The notes beneath the pieces were generated by a model that did not search any database, had not been told where the DNA came from, and worked only from the letters and a program-made list of their open reading frames with translations. A DNA stretch of 30,201 nt, taken from contig CAAGGQ010000088.1 in the NCBI GenBank assembly GCA_900769475.1, forward strand, positions 1-30,201. The letters run 5' to 3'. Source of the stretch: Clostridia bacterium. Lineage in GTDB: Bacteria > Bacillota > Clostridia > Oscillospirales > CAG-272. Positions 20,889 through 29,644 of this stretch are shown piece by piece (within the stretch, counting starts at the first letter, position 1; every line of letters begins with the position of its first letter). The position numbers were made by a program, and so were the translations under genes.

Positions 20889-21902
20889 ATGGATTCCAAT
20901 AAAACCGTTACGGTAGAGCCCAATCTGCAGCTTACCGTTTCTCCCTCTCCCCACGCAAGGCACGGTAACACCACGTCCTCGGTGATGATGGACGTGTTCA
21001 TTGCTCTGTTGCCTGCTACTATCTGGGGCATCTACGTTTTTGGCCTGCGCGCCGCCCTGGTGGTGCTCACCTGCGTGGTTAGTGCGGTGGCCTTTGAGGC
21101 GTTGACCCAGATGCTGTTGCGCCGTCCCATCACCATTGCCGATTGCTCGGCGGCGGTGACCGGTCTGTTGCTGGGACTCAACCTCTCTCCCACCGTTCCC
21201 ATCTACGCCGCCATCATCGGCTCAGCCTTTGCCATTGTGGTGGTCAAGCAGCTCTTTGGCGGCATTGGCAAGAATATTATGAATCCCGCTCTGGCGGCAA
21301 GAGTTTTCCTCATGCTTTGCTGGACCAACGGAATGACCGTATTCCCCGCGGCTTACGATCGCGTGGGCATTGGACATGCCGCTGACGCCGTATCCTCGGC
21401 TACCCCCTTGGTGGCCTTGAAGCAGGGACTCCTGCCTGAGGGGATTGGCATTGCCGAGCTCTTCTTTGGAAAGATCGGCGGATGCATTGGCGAAATCTCG
21501 GTGCTTATGCTGCTCATTGGAGGTGGATACCTGCTGGTGCGTCGGGTGATTACCTGGCACATTCCTGTATCCTTCCTTGGAACCGTGGCGATTCTGACGT
21601 TGCTATTCCCCCGTGGGGAGGCAGATCCCTTCACTTTTATGCTGTCCTCTCTTTGCAGCGGCGGTCTGGTGCTGGGTGCATTCTTCATGGCCACCGACTA
21701 CGTCACCTCCCCCGTGACCTGGCAGGGACGCCTGATCTACGGCTTTGGTTGCGGTGTTCTGGTGGTAATGATCCGTTATTTTTCGGGCTACAACGAGGGC
21801 GTTTCCTTTGCTATTCTCATTATGAACGCTCTGGTTTGGTATCTGGATATGTTCACCATGCCCCGCGTGTACGGTAAGAAACGCCGCGAGACAGCGAAAT
21901 GA
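20889..21902 (+). CDS. rnfD: Rnf complex subunit RnfD
   Basis: This 337-residue membrane subunit of the Rnf complex carries covalently bound FMN. The flavinylation site is T172 in AVSSATPLVAL. About nine membrane segments are apparent, with MNPALAARVFLM near 131-142 as a family motif. AAGGAG precedes the ATG at 20889 by nine bases. It lies 33 bases after rnfC and 18 before rnfG. The order C-D-G-E-A-B is that of clostridial Rnf operons. Confidence 0.97.
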   Translation: MDSNKTVTVEPNLQLTVSPSPHARHGNTTSSVMMDVFIALLPATIWGIYVFGLRAALVVLTCVVSAVAFEALTQMLLRRPITIADCSAAVTGLLLGLNLSPTVPIYAAIIGSAFAIVVVKQLFGGIGKNIMNPALAARVFLMLCWTNGMTVFPAAYDRVGIGHAADAVSSATPLVALKQGLLPEGIGIAELFFGKIGGCIGEISVLMLLIGGGYLLVRRVITWHIPVSFLGTVAILTLLFPRGEADPFTFMLSSLCSGGLVLGAFFMATDYVTSPVTWQGRLIYGFGCGVLVVMIRYFSGYNEGVSFAILIMNALVWYLDMFTMPRVYGKKRRETAK

Positions 21903-21920
21903 CGCATCTGTGAGGTACAT

Positions 21921-22502
21921 ATGGAAAACGTAAAAAAGAAAAGCTCCGCGCTGGATGGAGCGATCGTTGGAGGTAAGCTGCTTTTGATCTGTGCCATTGT
22001 GGCGGCCATTATGGCTTTGATCTATCAGCTGACGCTTCCCAAATACGAAGAAAATCTGCAGGAGACCAAGAACGCAGCCGTGAGCGAGATCTTTGGAATG
22101 GAGGGCCTCCGCTGTGAGGAAATCTATACCGACAGTGAGAGCGGCGCGGTGGTCTACAGCGTATATAAGGATATTTTCATCGGCTACTGTGTGGAATCTG
22201 CGGCACCCGGCTTTGGCGGCGATCTTTCGGTGATGGTGGGTTACCTTCCCGAGGGCTCGATCCTGGGCGTGAGTGTTGTAGCCATGTCCGAGACCCCCGG
22301 TCTGGGCTCCAAGGTGGGCGAGGCCGCTTACCTGGAGGGCTATCGGGGAAATCGCGGGGAATTGACCCTGGGAGAGGACGTGGATGCTGTTTCCGGTGCC
22401 ACCATCAGCTCTAAGGCATTGCTCAGCGCGGTTAACCGGGCCACGGAGGCCATGCAAAAGGCTGTGACCGGTATCATGACGATTGGAGGTGAAGCACAGT
22501 GA
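21921..22502 (+). CDS. rnfG: Rnf complex subunit RnfG
   Basis: This 193-residue subunit has one N-terminal membrane helix (residues 17-36) and an extracytoplasmic FMN-binding domain. The covalent FMN attachment site is T161 in DAVSGATISS, and SETPGLGSKVGE is the preceding FMN-domain motif. It transfers electrons across the membrane part of the complex. Its stop overlaps the GTG start of rnfE by two bases, so the two are translationally coupled. Confidence 0.97.
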   Translation: MENVKKKSSALDGAIVGGKLLLICAIVAAIMALIYQLTLPKYEENLQETKNAAVSEIFGMEGLRCEEIYTDSESGAVVYSVYKDIFIGYCVESAAPGFGGDLSVMVGYLPEGSILGVSVVAMSETPGLGSKVGEAAYLEGYRGNRGELTLGEDVDAVSGATISSKALLSAVNRATEAMQKAVTGIMTIGGEAQ

Positions 22503-23188
22503 AGGGCTTCTTAAAGCAACTCAAGGAGGGCTTGTTGGATAACAACCCCACCCTGGTGCAGCTGCTTGGTATGTGTCCCACGCTGGCTACCACCACCTCC
22601 TTGGAAAACGCCTTTGGTATGGGCGCGGCGGCCACCGCCGTGCTGATCTGCTCCAACATTCTCATCTCTCTGCTTCGAAGGTTCATTCCCAAGCAGGTGC
22701 GCATTGCCGCGTACATCGTGATCATTTCGGGCTTTGTTACTGCCGTAGAGCTGTTGATGCGGGCGTACTTCTACTCCCTGTATCAGGCGCTGGGTCTGTT
22801 CATTCCTCTCATCGTGGTAAACTGCATCATTCTGGCCCGTGCCGAGGCTTTTGCCTCCAAGAACGGCCCCGTGGCCAGCGCGGTGGACGGTTTTTCCATG
22901 GGGTTGGGCTTCACCTTCGCACTTTGCCTCATTGGTGCTGTACGAGAACTGCTGGGCGCGGGAACCCTCCTGGGAGTTCGCATCCTGCCCGAGGCTTATC
23001 CCGAGATGACCTTCTTCCTGCTTCCCACCGGAGCCTTTATGACCCTGGGACTGATCATTGCCGTGGTGCAAAAGATCCGCAATACCTCGGTGGAAAAGAA
23101 GCGCTTGGCGGAGCTCCATGAAATTCGCACCCGTTTGGCCGCTCAACAGCCCGTTGGCGTGCCCGAGAAAAAGGAGGAGCAGGTATGA
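22499..23188 (+). CDS. rnfE: Rnf complex subunit RnfE
   Basis: This 229-residue integral membrane subunit has six predicted helices and is homologous to NqrD. Motifs NPTLVQLLGMCPTLATTTS (16-34) and IPLIVVNCIILARAEAFA are typical; the conserved cysteines in GMCP and VNCII probably help hold the intramembrane [2Fe-2S] cluster shared with RnfA. The start is GTG at 22499 in the overlap with rnfG, with GGAGGTG seven bases upstream. Its end overlaps the ATG of rnfA. Confidence 0.96.
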   Translation: MKGFLKQLKEGLLDNNPTLVQLLGMCPTLATTTSLENAFGMGAAATAVLICSNILISLLRRFIPKQVRIAAYIVIISGFVTAVELLMRAYFYSLYQALGLFIPLIVVNCIILARAEAFASKNGPVASAVDGFSMGLGFTFALCLIGAVRELLGAGTLLGVRILPEAYPEMTFFLLPTGAFMTLGLIIAVVQKIRNTSVEKKRLAELHEIRTRLAAQQPVGVPEKKEEQV

Positions 23189-23772
23189 GCGAGCTTGGAA
23201 ATATTCTGTTAATGATGTTCTCCTCCATTTTGGCGGAAAACTTTATCTTCTCAAAATTTTACGGTTGCTGTCCCTTCCTGGGCGTTTCGGAGAAGCCCGA
23301 TACGGCGCTGGGCATGGGCATGGCGGTAACCTTCGTTATGACGGTTTCGGGCGCCGCTACCTGGGCGGTGTATTACTTCCTGCTGGAGCCCTTTGGACTG
23401 GAATACCTCAAGACCGTGGCCTTCATTTTGGTGATCGCTGCCCTGGTACAGTTCATTGAAATGTTCCTGCGTCGTTTCATTCCCGCTCTGTACAGCGCGC
23501 TGGGCATTTATCTGCCCCTGATCACCACCAACTGCGCGGTGCTCAGCTCGGCGCTCCTCATCGTGCAGGAGGAATACACCTTCGTGTACGCTATTTGCTT
23601 CGGCTTGGCGTCGGCTCTGGGCTTTACCCTGGCCATCGTGGTGTTTGCGGGTCTGCGCAAACGCATGGAGAACGCCGATCCCCCCAAGGCATTCCGGGGC
23701 TTTCCCCTGACCTTAATTGCAGCGGGTCTGTTGGCCATGGCCTTTTCCTGCTTCTCCGGAATGCAGCTGTAA
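23185..23772 (+). CDS. rnfA: Rnf complex subunit RnfA
   Basis: This 195-residue integral membrane subunit is homologous to NqrE and has six predicted helices. The motifs AENFIFSKFYGCCPFLGVS (17-35) and IYLPLITTNCAVLS carry the conserved cysteines thought to form the [2Fe-2S] centre with RnfE. The start ATG at 23185 overlaps the rnfE stop (ATGA). A 44-base gap separates it from rnfB; this is the longest gap in the operon and has only a weak ribosome binding site. Confidence 0.96.
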   Translation: MSELGNILLMMFSSILAENFIFSKFYGCCPFLGVSEKPDTALGMGMAVTFVMTVSGAATWAVYYFLLEPFGLEYLKTVAFILVIAALVQFIEMFLRRFIPALYSALGIYLPLITTNCAVLSSALLIVQEEYTFVYAICFGLASALGFTLAIVVFAGLRKRMENADPPKAFRGFPLTLIAAGLLAMAFSCFSGMQL

Positions 23773-23816
23773 GGGTGTATCCGTGCAAAACGAGAGAAAG
23801 AAGGTAGAAGATAGAT

Positions 23817-24608
23817 ATGAATGAAATTTTGATTCCCATTGGCATTTTTGCCGCCCTGGGAGCCATCTTTGGTGTGATGCTTGCCATTGCGTCCCGGGTG
23901 TTTGCCGTAAAGACCGACCGGCGGATCGAGCAGGTGCTGGAGCTGTTGCCGGGAGCCAACTGCGGCGGATGCGGCTTTTCCGGCTGTGCCGCGTTTGCGG
24001 AGGCCGTGGTCAAGGGGGAGGCCAAGCCCGACGGATGTCGCGCTTGCAAGGCTGAGCAGATGCGTCAGATCGGCGCGATCATGGGCCTGGAGGTAGCTGA
24101 CCCCACTCCCATGCGTGCCTGCGTGATGTGTTCGGGCAACTGCAAGACCGCCGTGGCAAAGTACCACTACGAGGGGGCTACCGACTGCATTGCCGCTCAT
24201 CGTATGGGAGGCGGAGATAAGGCTTGCCCCAACGGATGCATTGGCCTTGGAACCTGCGTGGCGTCCTGCAAATACGATGCCATCCACGTGATCAACGGAC
24301 TGGCTGTGGTGGATCCCGAGCGTTGCAGCGGATGCGGTGCCTGCGTCAACAGCTGTCCCATGCATATTATTGCGCTGATCCCCGTGACCGGAAAGTACAG
24401 CGTGGTCTGCCGCTCGGTAGAAAACGGCGCCACCACCCGCAAGCTCTGTTCGGTGGGCTGCATTGCCTGCCGCATTTGCGAGAAAAACTGCCCGGTGGGG
24501 GCCATCACCGTCAACGATTTTATTGCTACCATCGACCAATCCAAGTGCATTGCCTGCGGCAAGTGCGCCGAGAAATGTCCTCGAAAGATCATCAAGGTGG
24601 TAGAATAA
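23817..24608 (+). CDS. rnfB: Rnf complex subunit RnfB (polyferredoxin)
   Basis: This 263-residue subunit is the entry point for electrons from reduced ferredoxin. It has an N-terminal membrane helix (4-24), the Fe-S domain NCGGCGFSGC near residue 44-53 with a further cysteine in PDGC, and a C-terminal polyferredoxin part. Four-cysteine motifs there include CPNGCIGLGTC, CSGCGACVNSCP, CIACRICEKNCP and CIACGKCAEKCP. It is the last gene of the operon and is followed by a terminator at once. Confidence 0.97.
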   Translation: MNEILIPIGIFAALGAIFGVMLAIASRVFAVKTDRRIEQVLELLPGANCGGCGFSGCAAFAEAVVKGEAKPDGCRACKAEQMRQIGAIMGLEVADPTPMRACVMCSGNCKTAVAKYHYEGATDCIAAHRMGGGDKACPNGCIGLGTCVASCKYDAIHVINGLAVVDPERCSGCGACVNSCPMHIIALIPVTGKYSVVCRSVENGATTRKLCSVGCIACRICEKNCPVGAITVNDFIATIDQSKCIACGKCAEKCPRKIIKVVE

Positions 24609-24615
24609 GACAGAA

Positions 24616-24648
24616 AAAGAACCGAGAGATCATCTCGGTTCTTTCTTT
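24616..24648. terminator. Bidirectional terminator between rnfB and pncC
   Basis: AAAGAACCGAGA (24616-24627) pairs with TCTCGGTTCTTT (24633-24644), followed by CTTTATG on plus and by TTCTG on minus after an A/T-rich arm. It lies between converging genes. Confidence 0.85.
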
Positions 24649-24660
24649 ATGTGTTCGAGC

Positions 24661-25170
24661 TTATGATTTCTCCACCGTGATTTCCGAATCTAGGTAGTTT
24701 TCCAATAATTCGATGGAGCGCCAGGCGGCGGCGTTGCGTACTTGAACGCGTCCGGCGTCCTCGGGGGCAACAAAGCGCTCACTAAAGGTTCCTGTGGGGG
24801 TGCTCAAGGCAAGAAAGACGGTGCCAACGGGATTCTCTGCGGTACCGCCCGTAGGGCCGGCATAGCCGGTGGTAGAAACGGCCAGCGTGGTTCCAAAAAC
24901 GCGACGGGCACCGTCGGCCATGGCCTTGGCACAGGCGTGGCTGACCTCGGTATCGGCGGCAAAGATGGCGGGATCCACGCCCAGCAGCTGCTGCTTCATT
25001 TCGTTGGTGTAGGTCACGCAGGCACCGAGGAAGGCGGCTGAGCAGCCGGCAACGTCGGTCAGATTTTTGGATACCAGGCCGCCGGTGCAGGATTCGGCGG
25101 TGCTCACGGTAAACCCGCGGGCGATGCACTTTTTGATCACGCGGCGGGCAAGACTGGTTTTTGAATTCAT
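24661..25170 (-). CDS. pncC: Nicotinamide-nucleotide amidohydrolase PncC (CinA C-terminal domain)
   Basis: This 169-residue protein consists of the CinA C-terminal domain alone and deamidates nicotinamide mononucleotide to nicotinic acid mononucleotide in the pyridine nucleotide salvage cycle. Motifs are STAESCTGGLVSKNLTDVAG (23-42), VTYTNEMKQQLLGV near 53-66 and STTGYAGPTGGT near 99-110, all typical. The N-terminal molybdopterin-like CinA domain is absent. The start is the ATG at 25170 with AAGGAG six bases upstream; the open frame reaches 25293 but crosses the promoter. Confidence 0.94.
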   Translation of the reverse strand: MNSKTSLARRVIKKCIARGFTVSTAESCTGGLVSKNLTDVAGCSAAFLGACVTYTNEMKQQLLGVDPAIFAADTEVSHACAKAMADGARRVFGTTLAVSTTGYAGPTGGTAENPVGTVFLALSTPTGTFSERFVAPEDAGRVQVRNAAAWRSIELLENYLDSEITVEKS

Positions 25171-25218
25171 GGGGGTCTCCTTTTCGGGGGCAGGGGGCGG
25201 GGATGCTTGCTTTTCCGC

Positions 25219-25247
25219 ATTATAACAGATATCCCTCGAAAATGCAA
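25219..25247 (-). promoter_or_regulatory. Promoter of pncC
   Basis: On the minus strand TTGCAT (25247-25242), 17 bases and TATAAT (25224-25219), with extended TGT. Confidence 0.8.
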
Positions 25248-25290
25248 GGGGATTTGACAAAAAAATTGTTAATTTTTGGGGACATAAATT

Positions 25291-25323
25291 CAAAAAAACA
25301 GGCTCGGATCACCGATCCGAGCC
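25291..25323 (-). terminator. Terminator of the MscS-type gene
   Basis: GGCTCGGATC (25301-25310) pairs perfectly with GATCCGAGCC (25314-25323) around three bases, and is followed on minus by TGTTTTTTT. Confidence 0.9.
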
Positions 25324-25341
25324 CATATGTCTTTGGATTGC

Positions 25342-26151
25342 TTATTGGTCGTTCTTGACATGTACGTCCAGCTGGTTGAAGGGGATCTCAATGCCTTCGG
25401 CGGCAAAGCGATTGTTGATGTTCTCCAGCAGGTCAAAGTTCACCGTCCAGTAGTCCGAGGCGTTGACCCATACGCGCAGGGTGAAATCCAGAGAGCTTTC
25501 GCTCTGCTTGGTCAGGCGAGCAAAGGGAGCCGGCTCGGTCAGAGTCAGATCGTGCTTTTCGGCTTCGTCCAGAAGGATGCTTCTCACTCGGCTCACATCG
25601 GTACCATAGGCTACGTTGAATACCAAATCCACACGGCGGGTGGGATTGATGGAATAGTTCACGATCTCAGCGCCCATCACCGTTCCGTTGGGAATGGTGA
25701 TCACCTTGTTATCTCCCGTGTTGAGGACGGTATAGAAGACGCCCACGTCCTTAACGGTGCCCGATTGGCCTGCCATTTCCACAAAGTCACCAATGTGGAA
25801 GGGGCGCAGGATCATGATCATAATACCGCCGGCCAGGTTGCTCAGAGCACCCTGCAGAGCCAAGCCAATGGCAACGCCCGCGGAGGCAATCACGGCCACC
25901 ATGGATGCCATAGGTACGCCCAGAATGGCAATGATGGTTACGAACAGCAGAACGTACAGTCCCGCCGAGGCAAAGTTGAGGACCACGCGCACCACGGTGG
26001 CGTCGTTCTTCTTGGCGAAGCGACTCTTGTTCAGGAGCTTGATGATCCATTTGATCAGGATGCGGCCAACGATCAGCACAAGAACGGCGGCCAAAAGCTT
26101 CAGGCCAAAGTCGGTGGCCCAGGTGATCACAGTAGTTAAGAATTGTTCCAT
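25342..26151 (-). CDS. MscS-family mechanosensitive channel
   Basis: This 269-residue small-conductance mechanosensitive channel releases osmolytes on hypo-osmotic shock. It has three membrane helices, of which the third (VAVIASAGVAIGLALQGALSNLAGG, about 85-109) holds the Gly/Ala-packed pore pattern and the GLALQGALSNLAGG signature. The cytoplasmic beta domain follows (FHIGDFVEMAGQSGTVKDVG, then ITIPNGTVMGAEIVNYS). The length is close to that of E. coli MscS (286). The start is the ATG at 26151 with AGGAGA seven bases upstream; a longer open frame to 26238 crosses the promoter. Confidence 0.95.
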   Translation of the reverse strand: MEQFLTTVITWATDFGLKLLAAVLVLIVGRILIKWIIKLLNKSRFAKKNDATVVRVVLNFASAGLYVLLFVTIIAILGVPMASMVAVIASAGVAIGLALQGALSNLAGGIMIMILRPFHIGDFVEMAGQSGTVKDVGVFYTVLNTGDNKVITIPNGTVMGAEIVNYSINPTRRVDLVFNVAYGTDVSRVRSILLDEAEKHDLTLTEPAPFARLTKQSESSLDFTLRVWVNASDYWTVNFDLLENINNRFAAEGIEIPFNQLDVHVKNDQ

Positions 26152-26185
26152 AGTTTTCTCTCCTTTGTTTTTTTGGGGTAGCTTC

Positions 26186-26214
26186 ATTATAACAATTTTT
26201 TTCGGTTTTGTAAA
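26186..26214 (-). promoter_or_regulatory. Promoter of the MscS-type gene
   Basis: On the minus strand TTTACA (26214-26209), 17 bases and TATAAT (26191-26186), with extended TGT. Confidence 0.85.
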
Positions 26215-26287
26215 TAGGAGTGTCTTAAAAATTGCCATTTTTTAACAGTTCGTTTACAGAATTTAAAGTCATTTGTCGATTTTGCTA

Positions 26288-26316
26288 TTGCTTTTTTTCA
26301 ACGAGTATGATATAAT
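26288..26316 (+). promoter_or_regulatory. Promoter of the COG1313-type radical SAM gene
   Basis: TTGCTT (26288-26293), 17 bases and TATAAT (26311-26316) with extended TGA, 39 bases before the ATG. Confidence 0.8.
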
Positions 26317-26354
26317 ATAGGTCTGTGCAGAAATCATTTCGGGAGGAATCGCCG

Positions 26355-27245
26355 ATGAATCCATTGTGTGACCAATGTCCGCGAGGGTGCCGTGTGGACC
26401 GTGAGCGCGGTCGGGGCTTTTGCGGTGTGGGGAAGGCGTTTCGCGTTTCCCGTGCGGCATTGCACCCCTGGGAGGAGCCCTTTTTGAGCGGGACCCGAGG
26501 CTCGGGGACCCTGTTCTTTAGCGGATGCAATCTGCGGTGTGTGTTCTGTCAGAATCGGGAGATCAGCCGCGGTAACGTGGGGAAAGAGCTTTCTCCCGAA
26601 GCCTTGGAAGAGGTGCTTCTTCGCCTGCAGGAGGCCGGAGCGCACAATCTCAATCTGGTTACTCCCACCCACTATGCCCGGGAGCTGGTTCCCGTGCTGG
26701 AGCGGCTCAAGCCCCGCCTGCGGATCCCCGTAGTCTACAACTGCGGCGGATACGAGCGCGTAGAAAGCCTGCGGCACCTGGAGGGGCTGGTGGATATCTA
26801 TCTTCCCGATTTCAAATATCTGGATGCCGTTCGAGCGGAGACCTATTCGGGTGCGGCCGATTACGGGGAGGTGGCCACCCTTGCCCTGGAGGAAATGCTT
26901 CGTCAGCAGCCGCGGTTGGAATATGACGGAGAGGGAATGCTTTTGCGAGGCGTTGCTGTGCGGCATTTGGTATTGCCCGGAGGTCGAAAGGATTCCCTGC
27001 ATCTTCTGCGTCATTTGGCCGAGCACTTTGGCACCCGGGAGTACTTGCTCTCCCTCATGAGCCAATACACCCCCGAGTTTGCCCTGGATTCCCCTTATCC
27101 CGAGCTGCACCGTCGGGTCACCACCTTCGAATACGAGAGCGTGGTAAAGGAGGCCGAGCGGTTGGGCTTTGCCGGATGTATTCAGGATCGCTCTTCGGCA
27201 TCTTCCAGCTATACCCCGGATTTTTACGAGGAACGCTTTCTTTAA
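26355..27245 (+). CDS. Radical SAM protein, PflA-like COG1313 type
   Basis: This 296-residue radical SAM protein resembles glycyl radical activases (PflX/COG1313 group), but its substrate is unknown. The SAM cluster motif is C58-x3-C62-x2-C65 (FFSGCNLRCVFCQN), followed by LNLVTPTHYA and VVYNCGGYE. An N-terminal cysteine set C5, C8, C12 and C23 (CDQCPRGC...GFCGVG) is conserved in this group and could bind a second cluster or zinc. The GGE motif of typical activases is not obvious. The ATG at 26355 has GGAGG eight bases upstream. No glycyl radical enzyme gene is adjacent; the next gene, mntP, may be in the same transcript (52-base gap). Confidence 0.85.
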   Translation: MNPLCDQCPRGCRVDRERGRGFCGVGKAFRVSRAALHPWEEPFLSGTRGSGTLFFSGCNLRCVFCQNREISRGNVGKELSPEALEEVLLRLQEAGAHNLNLVTPTHYARELVPVLERLKPRLRIPVVYNCGGYERVESLRHLEGLVDIYLPDFKYLDAVRAETYSGAADYGEVATLALEEMLRQQPRLEYDGEGMLLRGVAVRHLVLPGGRKDSLHLLRHLAEHFGTREYLLSLMSQYTPEFALDSPYPELHRRVTTFEYESVVKEAERLGFAGCIQDRSSASSSYTPDFYEERFL

Positions 27246-27297
27246 ATATTCTATTTTTGAATAAAAATAAATCTAATTTTAAATTCAAGGAGAAGTT

Positions 27298-27867
27298 ATG
27301 GGTCTTTTAGAGTTATTCATCACTGCGGTAGCCCTTTCGATGGACGCCTTTGCCGTTTCCATGTGCAAGGGATTGGCTACTCAAAAGGTGCAGATCAAGC
27401 ACATGGTACTGGCGGGACTTTGGTTCGGCGGCTTTCAGGCACTCATGCCTCTGATCGGCTATCTGCTTGGAAGTACCTTTGAGAGCTACATCACGGCCTA
27501 CGATCATTGGATCGCGTTTGTCCTGCTGGGCTTTTTGGGTGGCAAGATGATCCACGAGGCGATCACCGCGGGCGACGAGCCTGCCAACGGCTCCTTTGCT
27601 GTGCGGGAAATGCTGTTGATGGCCATTGCCACCAGCATCGACGCTCTGGCGGTAGGCGTCACCTTTGCTCTGTTGCCCGACGTAAACATTGGTTGGGCGG
27701 TTACCTTCATTGGTGTGCTCACCTTCCTGCTTTCGGCCTTTGGGGTAAAACTGGGCAATATTTTTGGAAAGCGGTACAAGAGTCGTGCCGAGCTGGCCGG
27801 AGGCGTGATCCTGGTGCTGATGGGCGTCAAGATCCTGCTGGAACACCTGGGTATTCTCGCGTTTTAA
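27298..27867 (+). CDS. mntP: Manganese efflux pump MntP
   Basis: This 189-residue membrane protein exports Mn2+ from the cell. It shows two homologous halves of three helices each, with the paired metal-site motifs ALSMDAFAVSMCKGL (13-27) and ATSIDALAVGVTFAL (110-124) carrying the essential aspartates. The ATG at 27298 has AAGGAG five bases upstream. The 52-base gap before it is too short for a manganese riboswitch (yybP-ykoY) and has no good promoter, so it is probably expressed from the promoter before the radical SAM gene. Confidence 0.95.
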   Translation: MGLLELFITAVALSMDAFAVSMCKGLATQKVQIKHMVLAGLWFGGFQALMPLIGYLLGSTFESYITAYDHWIAFVLLGFLGGKMIHEAITAGDEPANGSFAVREMLLMAIATSIDALAVGVTFALLPDVNIGWAVTFIGVLTFLLSAFGVKLGNIFGKRYKSRAELAGGVILVLMGVKILLEHLGILAF

Positions 27868-27890
27868 TCGAAAACAACCGAAAAAAGAAA

Positions 27891-27929
27891 AAATCGTTGG
27901 TTCTTGCGTGCAGGAACCGGCGATTTTTT
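27891..27929 (+). terminator. Terminator of mntP
   Basis: AAATCGTTGGTTC (27891-27903) pairs with GAACCGGCGATTT (27914-27926) with two G-U pairs and runs into TTTTTT. Confidence 0.88.
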
Positions 27930-27980
27930 ATGTAAACTTTGTTAAAACTTTCCAAGATGATACAAATTTGAGAAGAGCTA

Positions 27981-28009
27981 TTGACTTTTTTGGAAAAAAA
28001 GTGTATAAT
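27981..28009 (+). promoter_or_regulatory. Promoter of rny
   Basis: TTGACT (27981-27986), 17 bases and TATAAT (28004-28009). The leader of about 78 bases ends in AAGGAGGTG four bases before the ATG. Confidence 0.88.
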
Positions 28010-28093
28010 AATTATGTATGATATACTGACACGTATTGTGTTTTTCATACGAAACCATGAAGTGAAAAGAAATAAAAATTAAGGAGGTGTTTT

Positions 28094-29638
28094 ATGGTAC
28101 AAGCATGGATTGCAGTTTTGATCGCTGTTGCAACCATGGTCATTGGTGCTTTCGTCGGTTTTTTGATCCGTAAGAAGATCGGCGAGTCCAAGATCGGTTC
28201 CGCAGAAGAGGAAGCCAAGCGCATTTTAAGCGAAAGCTCCAAGAATGCTGATGCAAGAAAAAAAGAGCTTTTGCTGGAGGCCAAGGAAGAAACTCTGCGT
28301 TTGCGCAATGAAACCGAGCGGGAGCTGAAAGAGCGCCGCGCCGAGGTTTCCCGTATGGAGCGCAGATTGAACCAGAAGGAAGAAAACCTGGACAAAAAGA
28401 CCGAGACCCTGGAACGCAAGACCGAGCAACTGGAAGAAAAACTCAAGGCAAACGATGCCCTGAAGGAAAAGATCAACGAAGTGCTCGCCCAGCATCTGCA
28501 GCGCCTGGAGGAGATCTCCGGCTACACCGCAGAGCAGGCCAAGAGCGAGTTGATCCACCGTGTGGAATCCGAAGCAAGACATGAAATGGCACAAAAGCTG
28601 GACGAGCTGGAGAGCCAATTCAAGGAGGAAGCCGATACCAAGGCTCGTAACCTACTGTCGCTGGCCATCCAAAGATGCGCCGCGGACCACGTCACCGAAT
28701 CGACCATTTCGGTCGTCGCTCTTCCCAACGAGGAAATGAAGGGACGTATCATTGGCCGTGAGGGACGAAACATTCAAAAGCTTGAAACGCTGACCGGTGT
28801 GGAGTTGATTATTGACGACACGCCCGAGGCCATTACCGTTTCCGGATTTGATCCTGTGCGCCGTGAGGTAGCAAGATTGGCTCTGGAGAAGCTCATCGCC
28901 GACGGTCGAATTCATCCTGCCCGCATTGAGGAAATGGTGGAAAAATCCCGCCGTGAGGTGGACGCCGTGATCAAGCAGGCCGGTGAAAGAGCAACCTTTG
29001 ACGTGAACGTGCACGGAATTCACCCCGATCTGGTGAAGCTGCTGGGCCGTTTGCGCTACCGTACCAGCTACGGACAAAACGTTTTGCAGCACTCCATCGA
29101 GGTGGCTTGGCTTGCAGGTCTGATGGCCGACGAGTTGGGTGTGGACGGCAATCTTGCCCGCCGCGCAGGTCTGTTGCACGACATTGGTAAGGCATTCCCG
29201 CAGGATATGGAGGGCTCGCACGTTGAGCTCGGCGTGAATGCGGTGAAGAAGTACAAGGAAAGCGCAGAGGTGGTTCACGCCATCGAGGCGCACCACAATG
29301 ACGTAGAACCCAGAACCATTGTTGCGATCCTGGTGCAGGCGGCCGATGCCGTTTCTGCTGCAAGACCCGGCGCACGCCGCGAGGATATGGAAAACTATAT
29401 CAAGCGTCTGCAAAAGCTGGAGGAGATCGCCGTTGGATTCCAGGGCGTCGACAAGGCTTACGCCATCCAGGCGGGTCGTGAGATCCGCGTTATGGTCAAG
29501 CCCGAGGTCGTGAACGACGAGGGCATGAAGCTGATCGCAAGAGAGATGGCAAAGAAGATCGAAGAAGAAGTGAAGTATCCCGGACAGATCAAGCTGAACC
29601 TGATCCGAGAGACGCGCGCTGTTGACTACGCGAAATAA
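28094..29638 (+). CDS. rny: Ribonuclease Y
   Basis: This membrane-anchored endoribonuclease starts mRNA decay in Firmicutes. The 514-residue protein has an N-terminal membrane helix (5-26), a long coiled coil (about 35-190, rich in E, K and R), a KH domain (LPNEEMKGRIIGREGRNIQ near 208) and an HD phosphohydrolase domain (LQHSIEVAWLAGLMADELG, then AGLLHDIGKAFP). The length matches B. subtilis RNase Y (520). It stands alone with its own promoter and a very strong ribosome binding site. Confidence 0.97.
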   Translation: MVQAWIAVLIAVATMVIGAFVGFLIRKKIGESKIGSAEEEAKRILSESSKNADARKKELLLEAKEETLRLRNETERELKERRAEVSRMERRLNQKEENLDKKTETLERKTEQLEEKLKANDALKEKINEVLAQHLQRLEEISGYTAEQAKSELIHRVESEARHEMAQKLDELESQFKEEADTKARNLLSLAIQRCAADHVTESTISVVALPNEEMKGRIIGREGRNIQKLETLTGVELIIDDTPEAITVSGFDPVRREVARLALEKLIADGRIHPARIEEMVEKSRREVDAVIKQAGERATFDVNVHGIHPDLVKLLGRLRYRTSYGQNVLQHSIEVAWLAGLMADELGVDGNLARRAGLLHDIGKAFPQDMEGSHVELGVNAVKKYKESAEVVHAIEAHHNDVEPRTIVAILVQAADAVSAARPGARREDMENYIKRLQKLEEIAVGFQGVDKAYAIQAGREIRVMVKPEVVNDEGMKLIAREMAKKIEEEVKYPGQIKLNLIRETRAVDYAK

Positions 29639-29644
29639 TTCTTT

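Noticed and set aside
19389..20963. Long minus-strand frame opposite rnfC
   Set aside because: rnfC is unmistakable on plus; the minus frame also runs over the rnf promoter.
27246..27297. Manganese riboswitch (yybP-ykoY) before mntP
   Set aside because: Only 52 AT-rich bases lie between the genes, too few for the aptamer, and no such fold is seen.
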